From Protopterus annectens (lineage: Eukaryota > Chordata > Ceratodontiformes > Protopteridae): DNA of 64,000 bases. Position numbers and translations under genes: made by a program. This document shows positions 45,925 through 57,466 of the stretch, piece after piece. Numbering within the stretch: position 1 is the stretch's first letter; each line of letters opens with the position of its first letter. The notes under the pieces were generated by a model. It did no database searches, was not told the origin of the DNA, and saw only the letters and a program-made list of their open reading frames with translations. The DNA lies in NCBI RefSeq assembly GCF_019279795.1, contig NC_056731.1, forward strand, positions 860,142,999 through 860,206,998, read 5' to 3'.

Positions 45925-47061
45925 ATGTCTAAGCAACCTCTGGTTTTAAAAAGTGTGACTCATGCTGTCAGAAGATGTCTCTGACAGACGGGCACACTAG
46001 TTTTGTTTACTGCTTGGGGGCTCTGCACCTGCAGGACTCTTGTTCTGTTTGTTATGCCTTTAGTCCAAGGGTCCTGCAGGAGCGGAAAAACAAGCTTATC
46101 CTCCGTGGATTGTTAAAACAGGATTCTTGGGCTAAAACATCTCAGCCAGTGAAACTTTTGAAACCAGTCAAGTCGTCGGCTCCATGTTTAGAACCGACCT
46201 GTGAGCTTGACAAACCAAGTGTGTCAGTGCCCTCTAGCACTGACAAGACTACTCCTCCGTCGGCTCCAACTGTTACTTCGGAGCCACAAACGAACTAGGT
46301 CTCCTTCATTGGAGCTGATTCGCTCGGTGCCACAATCACCCTTACTTCAGAGCAAGATCAGTCATCGCTCATCTTCCCACTCCTCTCGATCCTTGAAATT
46401 ATCGGATCAGGATGTGGAGAGAGTGGTCAGTAGGTTGCTGAAGTCACAGGCCTTTGCTAAAATGCTTTTGAGCCTGAATCAAAAGGCTTCAGCTCCATCC
46501 ACTAAGATTTTGATTCCTCCTCCAACTATGCTTAGTTCGGAGCCGGAGTCCATGGAATCTTCGATAGTGGTTCCTTCGGCTCCGATGACATCCTCTTCAG
46601 CTCCGATGTTGGTTCCGATTACCTCAGTTCTTCCTCGCATTGAGGTATCTGGACGCCGAAGCTCTCTCATCGGCTCCGAGGGGGGAAGTGGCATCAGACC
46701 CTTGTCCGACCCCGCTCTCCCTCTCGGAGCATCGGCTCAGTTGAGCTTGGCTCCCACATCGGCCTCGGAGCCATCGACCTCGGCACAGAGTGGTTTTCCT
46801 GTCTCTTCGGAGCTGGAGCCCTCCTTGTGTTGAGACCGTGATGCCTTTGAGGTCTTGCGGAGAGTGCTGTCCCCACAGATGGCCCCACTATCAGTTCAAT
46901 TGGCTCCGTCCCCCTCGGTGTCTGTGACAACCTCTGCTCCTCTACCAGCCACCAGAAAGCGTAGGGAACCTATGCCCCAAGACATGCCAGTTGGTGCACC
47001 CTCTTCTTCCAAAACATCCCCAGAGCATTCTGAGCAGGCTTTCCAGAAGAAAAAGTGCAAG
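45925..47061 (+). pseudogene. DIRS copy D Gag-like ORF, 5' part
   Basis: ATG at 45925 (MSKQPLV), then a shift into KKCDSCCQKMSLTDGHTSFV, YCLGALHLQDSCSVCYAF and RVLQERKNKLILRGLLK, the Cys/His block. The Ser/Pro-rich middle has many SAP/SEP tripeptides (TCGGCTCC, TCGGAGCC). Frames change near 46280 and 46830. It ends at QKKKCK, where the CR1 insertion begins; the continuation KRKHQDSPESVT lies at 51791. Confidence 0.85.
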
Positions 47062-47401
47062 TATCCAGGACTGTATGCAAGCTTCTGAGCCCCTCCCAAG
47101 CTTTCTGTGTTGGAGGGAAGCCTTCTAGCTTATCAGTGGGAGTGGTAAGCACTAGGTAACCTGTCTACCACATAAGGAGTGGTTCTGGCCCAGAAATTGT
47201 AATTATTGGCTGTTTGGGCAGTTTTTCCATCTCTCTCAACTTTCTGATTTAAAAGCCCACATTTGCACTTGTTTCCCCCCCCCTTCCTGCAACTAGTTTA
47301 GTCCAGATACAGATTCTTACTTTTAGCACTTGAATTTGCTTATTTGTGATCAGCATTTGTTCAGAACTTGTAAGCACTAAATAACCTACTAATTACTACA
47401 G

Positions 47402-47521
47402 CACTCAACCTTCCTCATTACCTAGAGGAAAACAGTTTTGGTACTTACTTTCCTCACTTGCTTAGAGAAAAACAACTATTGTACTCACTTTCTTCACTTA
47501 TCTGGAGGAAAATAGTTTTTT
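47402..47521 (+). repeat. 40-bp tandem repeat (3 units) in CR1 5' UTR
   Basis: Units start at 47402, 47442 and 47482, each with CTTCCTCA-like then AGAGGAAAA-AGTTTT blocks. It lies 13 bp upstream of the ORF1 ATG. The placement recalls promoter monomers of some LINEs; function is inferred. Confidence 0.7.
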
Positions 47522-47533
47522 TTTTATTCAGGC

Positions 47534-48469
47534 ATGTCAAAGGGTCAGCTCCCAGTGTTCTCTCCTGTCTATCTGATGAATCTGGGCATCTTGGGGCAAT
47601 GTAGAAATTGCTTCATGTACACAGACAACCCTCTCCTCCTACCACCCAACACTACAACCTGTGAGAGATGCACTTATCTAGCCAAACTGGAGGTAACGCT
47701 CTCTCCAATCAAGACTGAACTTGACAGTCAAGAGGAGAAGGTAAACACTTGCACCACACCACACTCATCACATAGTCTCACTAAATCTACACCACCAAAA
47801 TTCACACATAGAAACACAAAAACATTTGCGGAGGCTCTCAATAATAATCTGCTCAAGCAACAGAGACCTCCAAAGCATTAATGCAAGCAACCTCCACCCC
47901 CTAACACAACCCAAATGACACATAGCCCGCAGAATCAGTGTGCCACTCAACCACAGCCAATAAGGCAAAACAACGTACCCAACACACTAGTCATAGGCGA
48001 CTCTATAGTCAGGCACACTGATGTCCCACTCACCAGGCTAAACAAGGAGAATGTTACTGTCAGCTGCCTGTCGGGTGCCAGGATCCACCACATAACCCAC
48101 GCACTCAGGTCACTCTACAACAAGTACAAATATGACTCTGTCATTGTCCATGTTGGTGTGAACGACCTGAGACGTGCCTCCCTGGACTACATGAAAAGAG
48201 ACATGGAAGAGCTCTCCGATCTTGTAGCCCAGGCAGGTATGACCCTAGCCCTGAGTAGCATTCTGCCATCACCCAGAATAATGCCACAGCGCAAGGACAA
48301 AATGATCGACTTCAACAATTGGCTAAGCTTCTGGTGCCATTCTAAAGGGATCCAGTATCTGTCTGCCTAGGATGATATGGTTGACAGACTACGATGCTTT
48401 GCCAGAGATGGCCTGCACCTGTCACCCCTGGGATTCTGGATACTGGCTAAGGTTCTTGCCGTCCCATAG
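47534..48469 (+). pseudogene. CR1 ORF1 with SGNH/GDSL esterase domain
   Basis: ATG at 47534. The N-terminus holds C-x2-C pairs (CRNC, CERC), then a basic linker. The esterase follows: VIGDSIVRH with the catalytic Ser, VHVGVNDLRR (block III Asn) and DGLHLSPLG with the Asp-x-x-His pair, so the whole triad is present. This ORF1 esterase is typical of CR1 and L2 LINEs and is thought to act on lipids or to aid RNP formation. Two in-frame stops, TAA at 47879 and TAG at 48368, break an otherwise single frame that ends at TAG 48467. It is not a host hydrolase. Confidence 0.85.
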
Positions 48470-51195
48470 TGCCTTTTTTAGGCAAGGTTCAAATGACAAA
48501 TTCACCACTGTAACAGGAACAGGCAAGCAAAAACTGAGGGTGATGCTACTCAATGCTAGAAGTCTAAATCTCAAAATGCACTCACTCGAGGCACTCCTTA
48601 AAATGAAGAACATCGATATCTGTGCAGTGACTGAGACCTGGTTCAAGGCTCCAGAGAGCACCCCTGCACTACCAGGCTATAACTCATACCACACTTTTCG
48701 GCCATGTAACCTGGACCAGAACACCAAAGGCAGAGGTGTGTCCATATTCATTAAGGATATCCACACCTCCAGGCTAGTTGCTCAGCATAATGCAGCCGAG
48801 GTTATCCAAGTGCAACTAACTCTGGGCAAAACTGCAATCCAAATTGTAGCTTTCTACAGGTCACCCACCATGCCCCAGGATTCACACTCCTCTTTTCTTG
48901 ATGTACTGGAAAATATTAGGGTTCAACCAAACACCCTAATAATGGGTGATTTCAACTACCCCACCATTAACTGGGAAAACTACTCATGTACCAACTCCTT
49001 CGCTCAACGCTTTCTGGAATTCATAAACTCCAATGCCCTGGACCAACTTATCCATACCCCTTCCAGGGGCAACAATATCCTAGATATAGTCATTACCAAT
49101 ATGAGTGACCGGCGTTCCACACCTGAAGTCAACACCTCATTGGTCCGATCCGACCATAAGCTAATTACCCTAGATATCCACATCCTGCCTCCACCCTCCA
49201 TTAAGGAAACCATGGTAAAAAAAATTTTCCAAAGCCAACTTCATGCTTCTTAAGACAGAAGTGGTGAACTTCATGACACCCATGCAGATGGACAATACAG
49301 TTACGACTACTGAATCCTACACAATTGCACTTTATAAGCACTTACATGAGTGCATGGATCGCGCTATCCCAATCAGATCCAAGACGCTATCCTCTCAAAA
49401 AAGGAAGCCAATCTGGTGGTCCCCTGCCATAAACAAACTGTACAACAGAAGGAAGAAACTCTTGCAAAAAAGAGTAAAATCCCACGAGTGGAGGAGCTCC
49501 CTGGTCAGTCTTATTAAGAAGCTGCGATCCCTGATAAAATCCTCCAAAGCTAGTTATGAAAACAAAATCGCCACTGATTCTAAAGACAACCACAAAGCAT
49601 TCTATAGCTATATCAAGAATCTCAATGGCAACACTCAGATCTGCTCTGAGTTACAGCACAATGGCACTAAATATATAGACCCAACTGATATTGCCAACAT
49701 CCTGGCAGATAGGTTCAGTGTTAACTTTACCCCCCTCTCACCCCCTAAAGAGCCCATCTCTATACCGGAAGAATGCAAAGTTCCTGTAATCACGGCTGCA
49801 CAGGTACAAACTACACTCTCCAAAGCCAAGAACACAGCATCCATGGGACCAGACAACATCCCAGGCTGCGTTCTACATGAACTACAGAACGAACTGGCAC
49901 CCCACCTAAGTACCATGTTCAATCATAGCTTCACCTCAGGCTTTGTGCCTGCTGAATGGCGCACAGCAACGGTTATCCCACTCCACAAGGGGGGAGCCAC
50001 CACGGACCCTGGGAACTATTAACCATTACCCATTAACCTGACTAGCCTGGTCTGCAAGGCCATGGAACGTATCATCATGGAACTTATAAACAAAGACATT
50101 GGTAATCTCCGAACTCTGGATCCCACCCAGTTCAAGTTTGTAAAAGGCAGATCATGTCTCCTAAACCTGATAGACTTCTTTGAAGCAGTCACCAAAGCCG
50201 TAGACAAGGGTAAGGTGGTTCACACAGCCTATCTAGATCTTGCCAAGGCTTTCGACACCATCCCCCACTCTGGAATTATAGATAAACTCACTAAACTAGT
50301 TATAAATCCCTATGTCACAAGATGGGTTGCCAACTGGCTCACTGACAGAACCCACACTGTGAAAGTAGCAGACTCCAAATTCTACTTCAGACCAATGACA
50401 AGTGGAGTACCACAGAGTTCAGTCCTGGGTCCTCTTCTGTTTGGTATCTACTTCTCTGAAATACAGGCTAACACAGAAGGTCTTTGGCTAATGAAGTTCG
50501 CAGATAACTGCAAACTAGGAGCCATAATCAAAACTCCTAACGATGTGGACATCCTACAAAAGGGCCTCACTGAGACAGATGCCTGGTGTCAAAGCCATGG
50601 CCTCAAGCTCAATGCCAAAAAGTGCATTGTCATCCCCTTTGGTAAAAACTCTGCACCCATGAACTACAACATAGGCGGTAGTATACTTAACACCGAAAGT
50701 GTGATAAGAGACCTTCGGACACAGGTGGACAATAGTCTCTCCTTTGATAATCACATCGCCACAGTAGTCAGGAAATACTTCTATATGGCACACCTCATCA
50801 CAAAAGGTTTCTCATCCAGAAAAAAACAGGTCATTGTTCCCCTCTACTCATCACTCATTAGACTCATTATAGAGTACAACGCCCCTTTTGGTATGTACCT
50901 CACAAGACATCTACAACAACTGGAAAGGCCACAGAAATACCTCACAAAGAGGATTACCGGCCTCAAACAGATGCCCTACGTAGACCGTCTCAAAAAACTC
51001 CAGCTTTACTCCGTCGCATATCGCCTACTCAGAGGTGATCTCTGCCTAACATACAAAGCTACGTCAAACCCAGAGCTGTTGGACATGCTCCACTTAAAGA
51101 AATCCCAGTCCCTCCGAGCTACACTCTCTAGGGACCTAAACCTTGTCACCACAGTAAACAGAACATGCCTGAGGGATAGATTCCTGTCCCAGAGA

Positions 51196-51203
51196 CTTCC
51201 CAT
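51196..51203 (+). repeat. Target-site duplication, left copy
   Basis: CTTCCCAT, repeated at 51547-51554. Removing the insert restores an open CR1 frame reading QRLPIFWNKLPIYIKQ. Confidence 0.8.
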
Positions 51204-51546
51204 CATCTTCTTTCGGCTGTTCCCATTAGGGGTCGCCACAGCGGATCACCTGTTTCCATTTCTTCCTGTCCTCTGCATCTTGCTCTGTCACACCAACCAC
51301 CTGCATGTCCTCTCTCACCACATCCATAAACCTTATCTTAGGCCTTCCTCTTTTCCTTTTACCTGGTAGCTTCATACTTAGCATCTTTTTCCCAATATAC
51401 TCCACATCCCTCCTCAGCACATGTCCAAACCAACGTAATCTTGCCTCTCTGGCTTTGTCTCCAAACCTTCCAACCTGGGCTGACCCTCTAATATACTTAT
51501 TCCTAATCCTGTCCACCCTCGTCACACCCAGTGCAAATTTTAACAT
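51204..51546 (-). mobile_element. RTE-type LINE 3' fragment inside CR1 ORF2
   Basis: On the minus strand one frame runs about 105 codons: RIRNKYIRGSAQVGRFGDKA, REARLRWFGHVLRRD, LPGKRKRGRPKIRFMDVVRE, KKWKQVIRCGDP. The RWFGH and R-GRP-RF-D blocks ending at RCGDP are typical of the very end of RTE-like ORFs. The 3' UTR holds GGGGTCGCCACAGCGG (plus strand) and a short GATG tail. 5'-truncated, with an 8-bp target duplication. Confidence 0.8.
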
Positions 51547-51790
51547 CTTCCCATATTCTGGAATAAATTACCTATCTATATCAAGCAAAGCTCCTCATTA
51601 GCACGCTTCAAGAAAAATCTTGATGATTGGATGGGAAATAGGAAATTCACCCCGAGGATCACCTCTGTGGCTCTGCTCGACAGTGGCACAGGAAAATAAT
51701 TTTCTTGGGTGGCAAAAGCCAGGGTTCCTTTTTGACTGGGCTTGTATAGGCCCCAGGGCTGATAGCCTAGTACCTACCTATGAACCTAAG

Positions 51791-52865
51791 AGGAAGCACC
51801 AAGACTCCCCTGAGTCTGTCACCTTAGATACAGACCTGGATGAATCGTAGGGGTCTCCAAGGTCCCCCTCTGAAGATGTTTCCTTTTCGGGTATCCTTGA
51901 GATTCTCAGGCAGAGGCGTAGCTGGACTTCCCTAGCCCCCTTCTGAGGACGAGTCTGTATACCTGGACGCATTTGCTTCCCAACCTTCCACTTCTTGGCT
52001 GTCTCCACCTTTTGTCTGTAGTGTCTCGAAAGGCTTGGTCAGCTCCAGATTCCATGGAACCTGTCCCGAGGAGACCCAATAAATTTATCACAGCTCTCCA
52101 AGACAAACAATTCTTGACTAAAGGTGTCCCAGTTGATGCCATGATGGTAGCAGTAGCCACAAAGAGAGAGAGTTAGCTGAAACCTCCTCATCTGTCCATC
52201 CATTGAATAAAGACTCTCGTACGATGGACAGATATGGGAAGCAAATGTTTTCATCAGCGACCTTCTCCGTTAAGTCCCTGAACTATCTCTCCCATTTTAC
52301 TAGGCTTCAGAGGGATCTCCTAAAAGAGCTTGGAGATACCCTACAAGATTCCACAGCTGAGGGAGCTTCAGCCAAGGTAGCTACCCAGCCAGCGACTCTA
52401 AATTCAATAGTCAACTCCTCCATGAGACTTTTTTCATACGCAGCCGATGGAGCGAGCAGAGCTGCATGAACAGGAGTGGCTCTTAGGAGACATTCTTGGC
52501 TGCGGCTATGTCAGTTTGCGGAACCTTTCAGAGCATCCTTCACCAATACCCCCTTTGATGGCTCCTCTGTCTTTCGGCCTCAAGTGAAAGACACGCTTAC
52601 CAGGTGCCAGCAAGAAGGCAAGATGCTCTCTGATGTGGGAGTCCGTTTTTCCACTCCTACCAGACCATACCCAAAGGGTCAGAAGGGTGGAAAGATGTGG
52701 TCTCGAAAAACCCAGGGACCCTTGCCTGATGCACATGGTGAATTTTTCCCCAGGGGCAGAGGGGGAAATAATAACAATGACAGATGCTGCCTTCGTGGCA
52801 GAGGGGGTGCGCAAAATCAGGGTGACAGAGATATGTTCTCTTCCAAACCCTATCAACATCCCTGA
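51791..52865 (+). pseudogene. DIRS copy D Gag-like ORF, 3' part
   Basis: Gag resumes with KRKHQDSPESVTLDTDLDES, a stop at 51848, then SWLSPPFVCSVSRKAWSAPD, RPNKFITALQDKQFL, MDRYGKQMFSSATFSVKSLN, RDLLKELGDTLQDSTAEG and ALRRHSWLRLCQFAEPF. A basic tail RGRGGNNNND...RGRGG ends at TGA 52863, the same natural end as in copy B. Stops or shifts lie near 51945, 52175 and 52469. Confidence 0.85.
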
Positions 52866-52869
52866 AGGG

Positions 52870-54530
52870 ATGCCTGACTGCTCAACTCTGGAGGCAGTTG
52901 GAGGAAGGCTTTCATTGTACCCAATCACCTGGCAAAATATTACGAAAGACAAATGGGTACTATCCATTATATCTGGAGGATACAAGATTCCCTTCCATCA
53001 ACCCCCTCTTGTTTCCAAAAAATCCATCCCAGATGTTCCACCCAATCTAAGGAATCAGGTAGTCACAGAAGTTTCAAGACTGCTAGAAAAAAGAGCCATC
53101 CAGACCAAGTAGGATCCGGAACTTACTGAAGATTCTTTTTAATGCCCAAAAAGACAGGGGACTGGAGATTAATTCTGGATCTCAGCAGGTTAAACAAATC
53201 TGTACAAAAAGAAAAGTTCCGGATGGTAACACTGCAGTCCATTCTCCCCTTTTTGGGTCAGGACAATTGGATGTGCTCCACAGATCTTCAGGACGCGTGC
53301 TATCATATAAAAATGGACAGACGGTCCAGGAGATTTCTACGCTTCCGGCTAGGAACCATTACCAATTCAGAGCTCTGCCCTTTGGTCTCACCACAGCCCC
53401 CAGGGTGTTCACCAAATGCATGGCAGTAGTTACGGCTCACCTGAGATGTCTAGGATTCCAGGTGTTTCCTTATCTGGATGACTGGCTCCTCACTGCTACC
53501 ACCAGACAACAACTTATAGAGGCACGAGATTACACCATCACATTCTGTGCTCAACTAGGCATCACAATAAACTTCGAAAAATCTGCCTTGTTGTCCTGTC
53601 AATCTATTACATATATAGAAGCAGAGCTAGACACAAGAAAAATGACTGTAAAATTGCCTCAGGAAAGAGTCTCCATTATTCGACAACAGGTGTCACTTCT
53701 CCTGAGGAGCAAAAGAATTCAAGTCAAATATGTTCTTCAAGCTCTAGGGTCCATGGCAGCAACCATTCTTCTAGTTCCCTTAGCATGCTTTCACATGAGA
53801 ATCCTTCAGTGGCTTCTTTTCACACAATGGTCCTTCCAGGAATTACCCATGTCTCACATGATGCTAATTACGGAATCTTGCAAAAGACAACTTTCCTGGT
53901 GGATGGTCTCCCCACTAGTGTCTCAGGGCAGACCTTTCATGGAATCCCATCCGGTTGCCACAGTGACCACGGACGCTTCCCTGATAGGTTGGGGGGGGGC
54001 ATTATCTAGGGAAGACAGTCCAAGGCACTTGGTGACCTCACAAGTAGCACCTGCACATCAACGTCCTGGAGATAAGAGCAGTGCTCCTAGCGTTGCAAGC
54101 TCTTCGAGACTCTCTCCCTGCCGGGACTATTGCATTACAGACGGACAACATGTCAGTGGTTTGGTACATCAACAAACAGGGCAGAACCAGGTCTTACCCC
54201 TTGTGCCAAGAGGCCTTCAGACTGTGGCGATGGGCGATTTCCTCCCAACGTTTTCTAACAAAAATGCATATCCCTGGGGCATCCAACGTAATAGCAGACA
54301 GGCTCAGCAGGGCTATCCTCATGCCTCACAAGTGGTCTCTGAAACAGGAAATTATGGATCTTATTTTCTGCAAATGGGGCCAGTCTTGCTATGATCTCTT
54401 TGCCTCTCCCCTCAACAACAAATGCAGCAGCTACTTCTCCCTTGTTCCTCCTCCAGGTCAGACACCCAGGGATGCTCTCATCCACGATTGGCATCAGGGG
54501 CTCCTTTATGCACCCCCCCCTTTCCCCTAA
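52870..54530 (+). pseudogene. DIRS copy D RT, RNase H and Dam-like methyltransferase
   Basis: RT: GGRLSLYPITWQNITKDKWV, a shift near 53112, PKKTGDWRLILDLSRLNKSV, MCSTDLQDACYHIKMDRRSR, YQFRALPFGLTTAPRVF and an intact catalytic YLDD at 53471-53482. RNase H: VTTDASLIGWGG, a shift in a 9-G run near 53991, QTDNMSVVWYINKQGRTRSY and NVIADRLS. Methyltransferase-like: CYDLFASPLNNKCSSYFSLV, RDALIHDWHQGLLYAPPPFP, then TAA at 54528 from a one-base loss identical to copy B's. The shared TGA after APYWP follows at 54599. Confidence 0.9.
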
Positions 54531-54639
54531 TTCCAAAAGTCATTCAGAAAGCAAAATTGTTGGGTTGCAAGATTATCCTCATTGCCCCATATTGGCCTTG
54601 ACAGATTTGGTTTCCATTCCTTCACCCCCATCTTTTAGC

Positions 54640-55769
54640 CCAGCCTTGGATTCTGGACCCAGTACCGGACCTCTTGATTCATCAGTCAGATGGGCTACAC
54701 CAATCTCTCTAGCTCACAGCTTGTTTACTCCACTTGCAATCCTAGCCAGGCTCCCAAATATTTCTCCAGCAGTGCATGATATTGTTTCCTCCCATAAGAC
54801 AACAACAAGGAAAGTTTATGCTAGCAAATGGAAAAGATTCTCTTACTGGGCAGAATCCAGGAATTTAAATACTTTTACAGCTCCTGTGCATGAGATTTTG
54901 GATTTCTTAGCAGAACTGTTTCATTCTGGTGCAGCTGCTGCTACCATCAGAGTCCAACTAGCTGCCATTTCAAATTTTCACACTGGAGTTTCTAACTCAA
55001 GCATAATGTCTCACAAACTCTGTAAGGCCTTCATGAGAGCTACATCTCTGCTTAGACCCCCAGTGAAAGAGCCCCTTCTACCTTGGGATCTCAATTTGGT
55101 TCTGGCCTTCTTGATACAGCCACCCTTTGAACCAGCAGCATCATGTTTGTTGAAATTTCTCTCTTGGAAATCTCTCTTCCTAGTTGCTATTACTCCTGCC
55201 AGATGTGTTTCAGAACTTCATGCACTATGTGTTCGCCCTACATTCCTAGTTTTTCACAAAGACAGAGTTTCTCTGAGAACCAACCCATCTTTTCTACCTA
55301 AAGTTTGTTCTGAACACAATTTGAATCAATCCATTGAACTTCCTGGCTTTTTTCCTAATCATTTCAACAAGGCAGAATACAGATTACACCAGTTGGATGT
55401 GCATAGACAACTGCATTTCTATCTCCATAGAACTAAAGAGATGAGAAAATCAGACCAGTTGTTCCTTTCATTTGCTAACAACAAACAAGGCCTTCCAGTT
55501 TCTAAAGTAACCTTGTCAAAATGGTTATCAGACACCATTGCCCATACCTACCACTTGTGACAAAAAGATCTTCCAGCAAAACCCAAAGGTCATTCAACCA
55601 GGTCAGTAGCTACTTCGGTAGCGTTTCAATCTAGATTGCCCATAGATTCAATTTGTAGCAGTTACTTGGGCAGATCCTCATACATTTATTTCTCATTACA
55701 AAGTAGATGTGGTCTCCCACAAGCAGGGCTTCCTTTGGTTCCACGGTTCTGAAGAGTCTGTTCCAATGA
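54640..55769 (+). pseudogene. DIRS copy D tyrosine recombinase
   Basis: This is a long open frame from before 54640 to TGA at 55558: SSHKTTTRKVYASKWKRFSY, VQLAAISNFHTGVS, SHKLCKAFMRA, LVAITPARCVSELHAL (the box I Arg is kept in PARCVSE, one of the usual two Arg changed to Cys), FYLHRTKEMRKSDQLF. After the stop the frame gives GHSTRSVATSVAFQSRLPID (HxxR), then a shift before HYKVD with the nucleophile Tyr. It ends near 55769. The stop is at the same codon as in copy B. Confidence 0.88.
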
Positions 55770-55840
55770 ACCACCAGGATTGAGGTGCTAGGGACGCTGT
55801 CCCATCCAGCAAGAACAAAGGCGAGATTGGACAACTCTAG

Positions 55841-56890
55841 CAAATCATTGGCAAATTATTAAACATTTAAGTCAGAAAATAACAACAGACATTTGAGTTT
55901 CAGACCTGCTACCCTTCAGAAAATTAATTCTAATGCAAAGCCTGTTATTCTATTGACTTTCTAAGTTTGTAAGAGCAATATTTTAAAAAGTGTCCCTGTT
56001 TTTGGGCCTTTGTCCCCCCATTACGTATGGTTTTGTCCAGATTTCTTGCTCTAAGAGGTTGATAAATATGTTGAGGATTGTAGCTGGTCAATAATATCAG
56101 ACATTAGAATTTCATACTACTTATTCTTTAGAAAATGCATGTTGATGCAAAACCTGCTGATCTTTTAATTTTATAAGTGAGTTAGATTTACAAGTTGTCC
56201 CTTTTTGGACCTTTGATCTCTCATTATTTTTTCTTTTGTCCAGAATTCTTGAGCAAAGAAGTTGTGAGCTATGGAGAAAACTGGAGTGTGTGATGAAAAC
56301 TCACATGGACATACATGGACATGCAAACTCAAGACTCCAATTAGGCACTCAGCAAGGAAATGAAATGGAGAACCAGGAGTAGTGAGGCACCAAATATAAC
56401 TGTTGTACTAGTGTGCAGCCCATACACTGAAAGTAGTTGTGGATATACAACAATGTAGACATATTAGTGAAAGGGAAACAGTCCTTTTTTGGGTATTATC
56501 TTTATGTAAGTAGAGGTCAGAATTATTGGTTCCTTTAGTGGAATTAGGTTATTGTGCCTTACCAAAATGGGTATAATTAACTATGAGAATATTAGAGATG
56601 CAAGTTACAACTGCCCATAGCCACAGCTACTAGATCATTTGGCCATTTTGCTCCCTATATATAAAAGATTGTGTTTCCAAGATATGTTGATATTTTTTAT
56701 GACATTTTCAAGGTGTGTTTCCCCTCATAACTGCCTATAAAATGCCATTACATTGTGTTCTTACCCTTAGTGGCAAACCAGTAGCATTTTGAATTTTAAT
56801 GGGGAAAAAACTTTTTTTATTGTTGTTTTATGCCACACTATAAAAATGGATAAAAATATCACTTTTATTCACATGTGTAATCTTTTTAGA
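55841..56890. repeat. Unclassified sequence with a diverged direct duplication
   Basis: Units about 55888-56100 and 56101-56280 share, in order, GACATT-GA-TTTCA, AGAAAAT, GATGCAAAACCTG-like, GTCCCT-TTTT-GG-CCTTTG, CATTA and TTTTGTCCAGA-TTCTTG. Period about 210 bp, with small deletions. No coding content. 56290-56890 shows nothing further. Confidence 0.5.
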
Positions 56891-57240
56891 TCTCAAGACA
56901 CAGCAACGCTGCTTTGGTAGTTTTTACATCTTTTTATTCTGAATGCATGCCGGCCATCAAGCTTTCCTCCAACCAGGCATACACTGTTCTTAGTGGACTG
57001 CCATCTACACAGCCATGGGGTACTCTCTGCTGTCATGAGCATTCCAACAATTAAAACATTTTCCCTTTTATGGTCTAACCCAACATCTGGCGGTGATGTC
57101 AATATGTGTGTAACTGCATGGGCAACCTATACCCTGTAGTCCATGCATGCATGCATGCAAGTTCTCCCACATGCACCAAAAGGGGCTACAATTACTGGCA
57201 TGGGTGGACATACGCACATCCTGCCAGCAAGAACTGCTCA

Positions 57241-57284
57241 CATCATGACAGGCCTCCAGTTTTCAGTGAGGCCCTGTCATGATG
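57241..57284. repeat. Inverted repeat (16-17 bp arms)
   Basis: CATCATGACAGGCCTC (57241-57256) and GAGGCCCTGTCATGATG (57268-57284) pair except for one bulged G. It abuts the tRNA-derived SINE. Confidence 0.8.
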
Positions 57285-57432
57285 GGTGGGAGGATGACAT
57301 AATGGTTAAGGTGTTTACCTTAAAAACACAAGGTGCAGGGTTTGAATCTTACATGGGCTAAATGGCTAGGCTTCAAATGGCCCAAAAGGGCAGTTAGCCT
57401 AGTATGAACCTATGAACCTATGAACCTATGAA
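57285..57432 (+). mobile_element. tRNA-derived SINE with CR1-type tail
   Basis: TGACATAATGGTTAAGGTG fits a tRNA A box, and GGGTTTGAATC, about 45 nt on, fits a B box. The tail GGCCCAAAAGGGCAGTTAGC then CTAGTA and (TATGAACC)n resembles the CR1 end near 51750 (GGCCCCAGGGCTGATAGCCT, AGTA, CCTATGAACC), suggesting CR1 supplied the machinery. Confidence 0.7.
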
Positions 57433-57466
57433 TCAGAGCAGAGGAGCAGTCTTGAAGGAAACTACT

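Larger units (their letters stand above)
48480..51720 (+). pseudogene. CR1 ORF2: APE endonuclease and reverse transcriptase
   Basis: The endonuclease reads LRVMLLNARSLNLKMHSLEA, CAVTETWF, IMGDFNYPTINWE and VRSDHKLITLDI, with catalytic Asn, Glu, Asp/Asn and His visible. A shift occurs in a run of A near 49217. The RT reads AEWRTATVIPLHKGG, then NY-stop near 50020, INLTSLVCKAMERIIMELIN, AYLDLAKAFDTIPHSGIIDK (motif A), TSGVPQSSVLGPLLFGIYFS, and FADN at 50500-50508 where FADD is expected, a catalytic Asp to Asn change. The C-terminal part is split by the RTE-type insert and ends LDDWMGNRKFTP near 51655. Confidence 0.9.
47062..51790 (+). mobile_element. CR1-type LINE, near full length, inserted in DIRS copy D
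   Basis: It separates codons of copy D Gag (GTGCAAG | AGGAAGCAC). At most 3-4 bp are duplicated. It has a 5' UTR with a 40-bp repeat, ORF1 with an esterase domain, ORF2 with endonuclease and RT, and a 3' tail with GGCCCCAGGGCTGATAGCCT and CCTATGAACC. An RTE-type fragment sits inside ORF2 at 51204-51546. Confidence 0.9.
45429..55840 (+). mobile_element. DIRS-type retrotransposon copy D, interrupted by a CR1 LINE
   Basis: The left inverted repeat (45429-45595) closely matches copy B's. Gag starts at 45925, is broken by the CR1 insertion 47062-51790, and continues to 52865. RT, RNase H, methyltransferase-like and recombinase follow to 55769. The first half of the internal complementary region (CCAGCAAGAACAAAGGCGAG) is at 55815-55838, then similarity stops, so the right end is deleted. 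It belongs to the same subfamily as B and shares three inactivating lesions with it. Confidence 0.88.

Noticed and set aside
47915..48469. A host GDSL-type hydrolase gene
   Set aside because: The esterase lies in frame after the CR1 ORF1 N-terminus and directly before the CR1 endonuclease, so it is the LINE's ORF1 domain.
57294..57345. Functional tRNA gene
   Set aside because: A and B boxes are present but no cloverleaf can be closed and the CR1-type tail follows, so it is a SINE.
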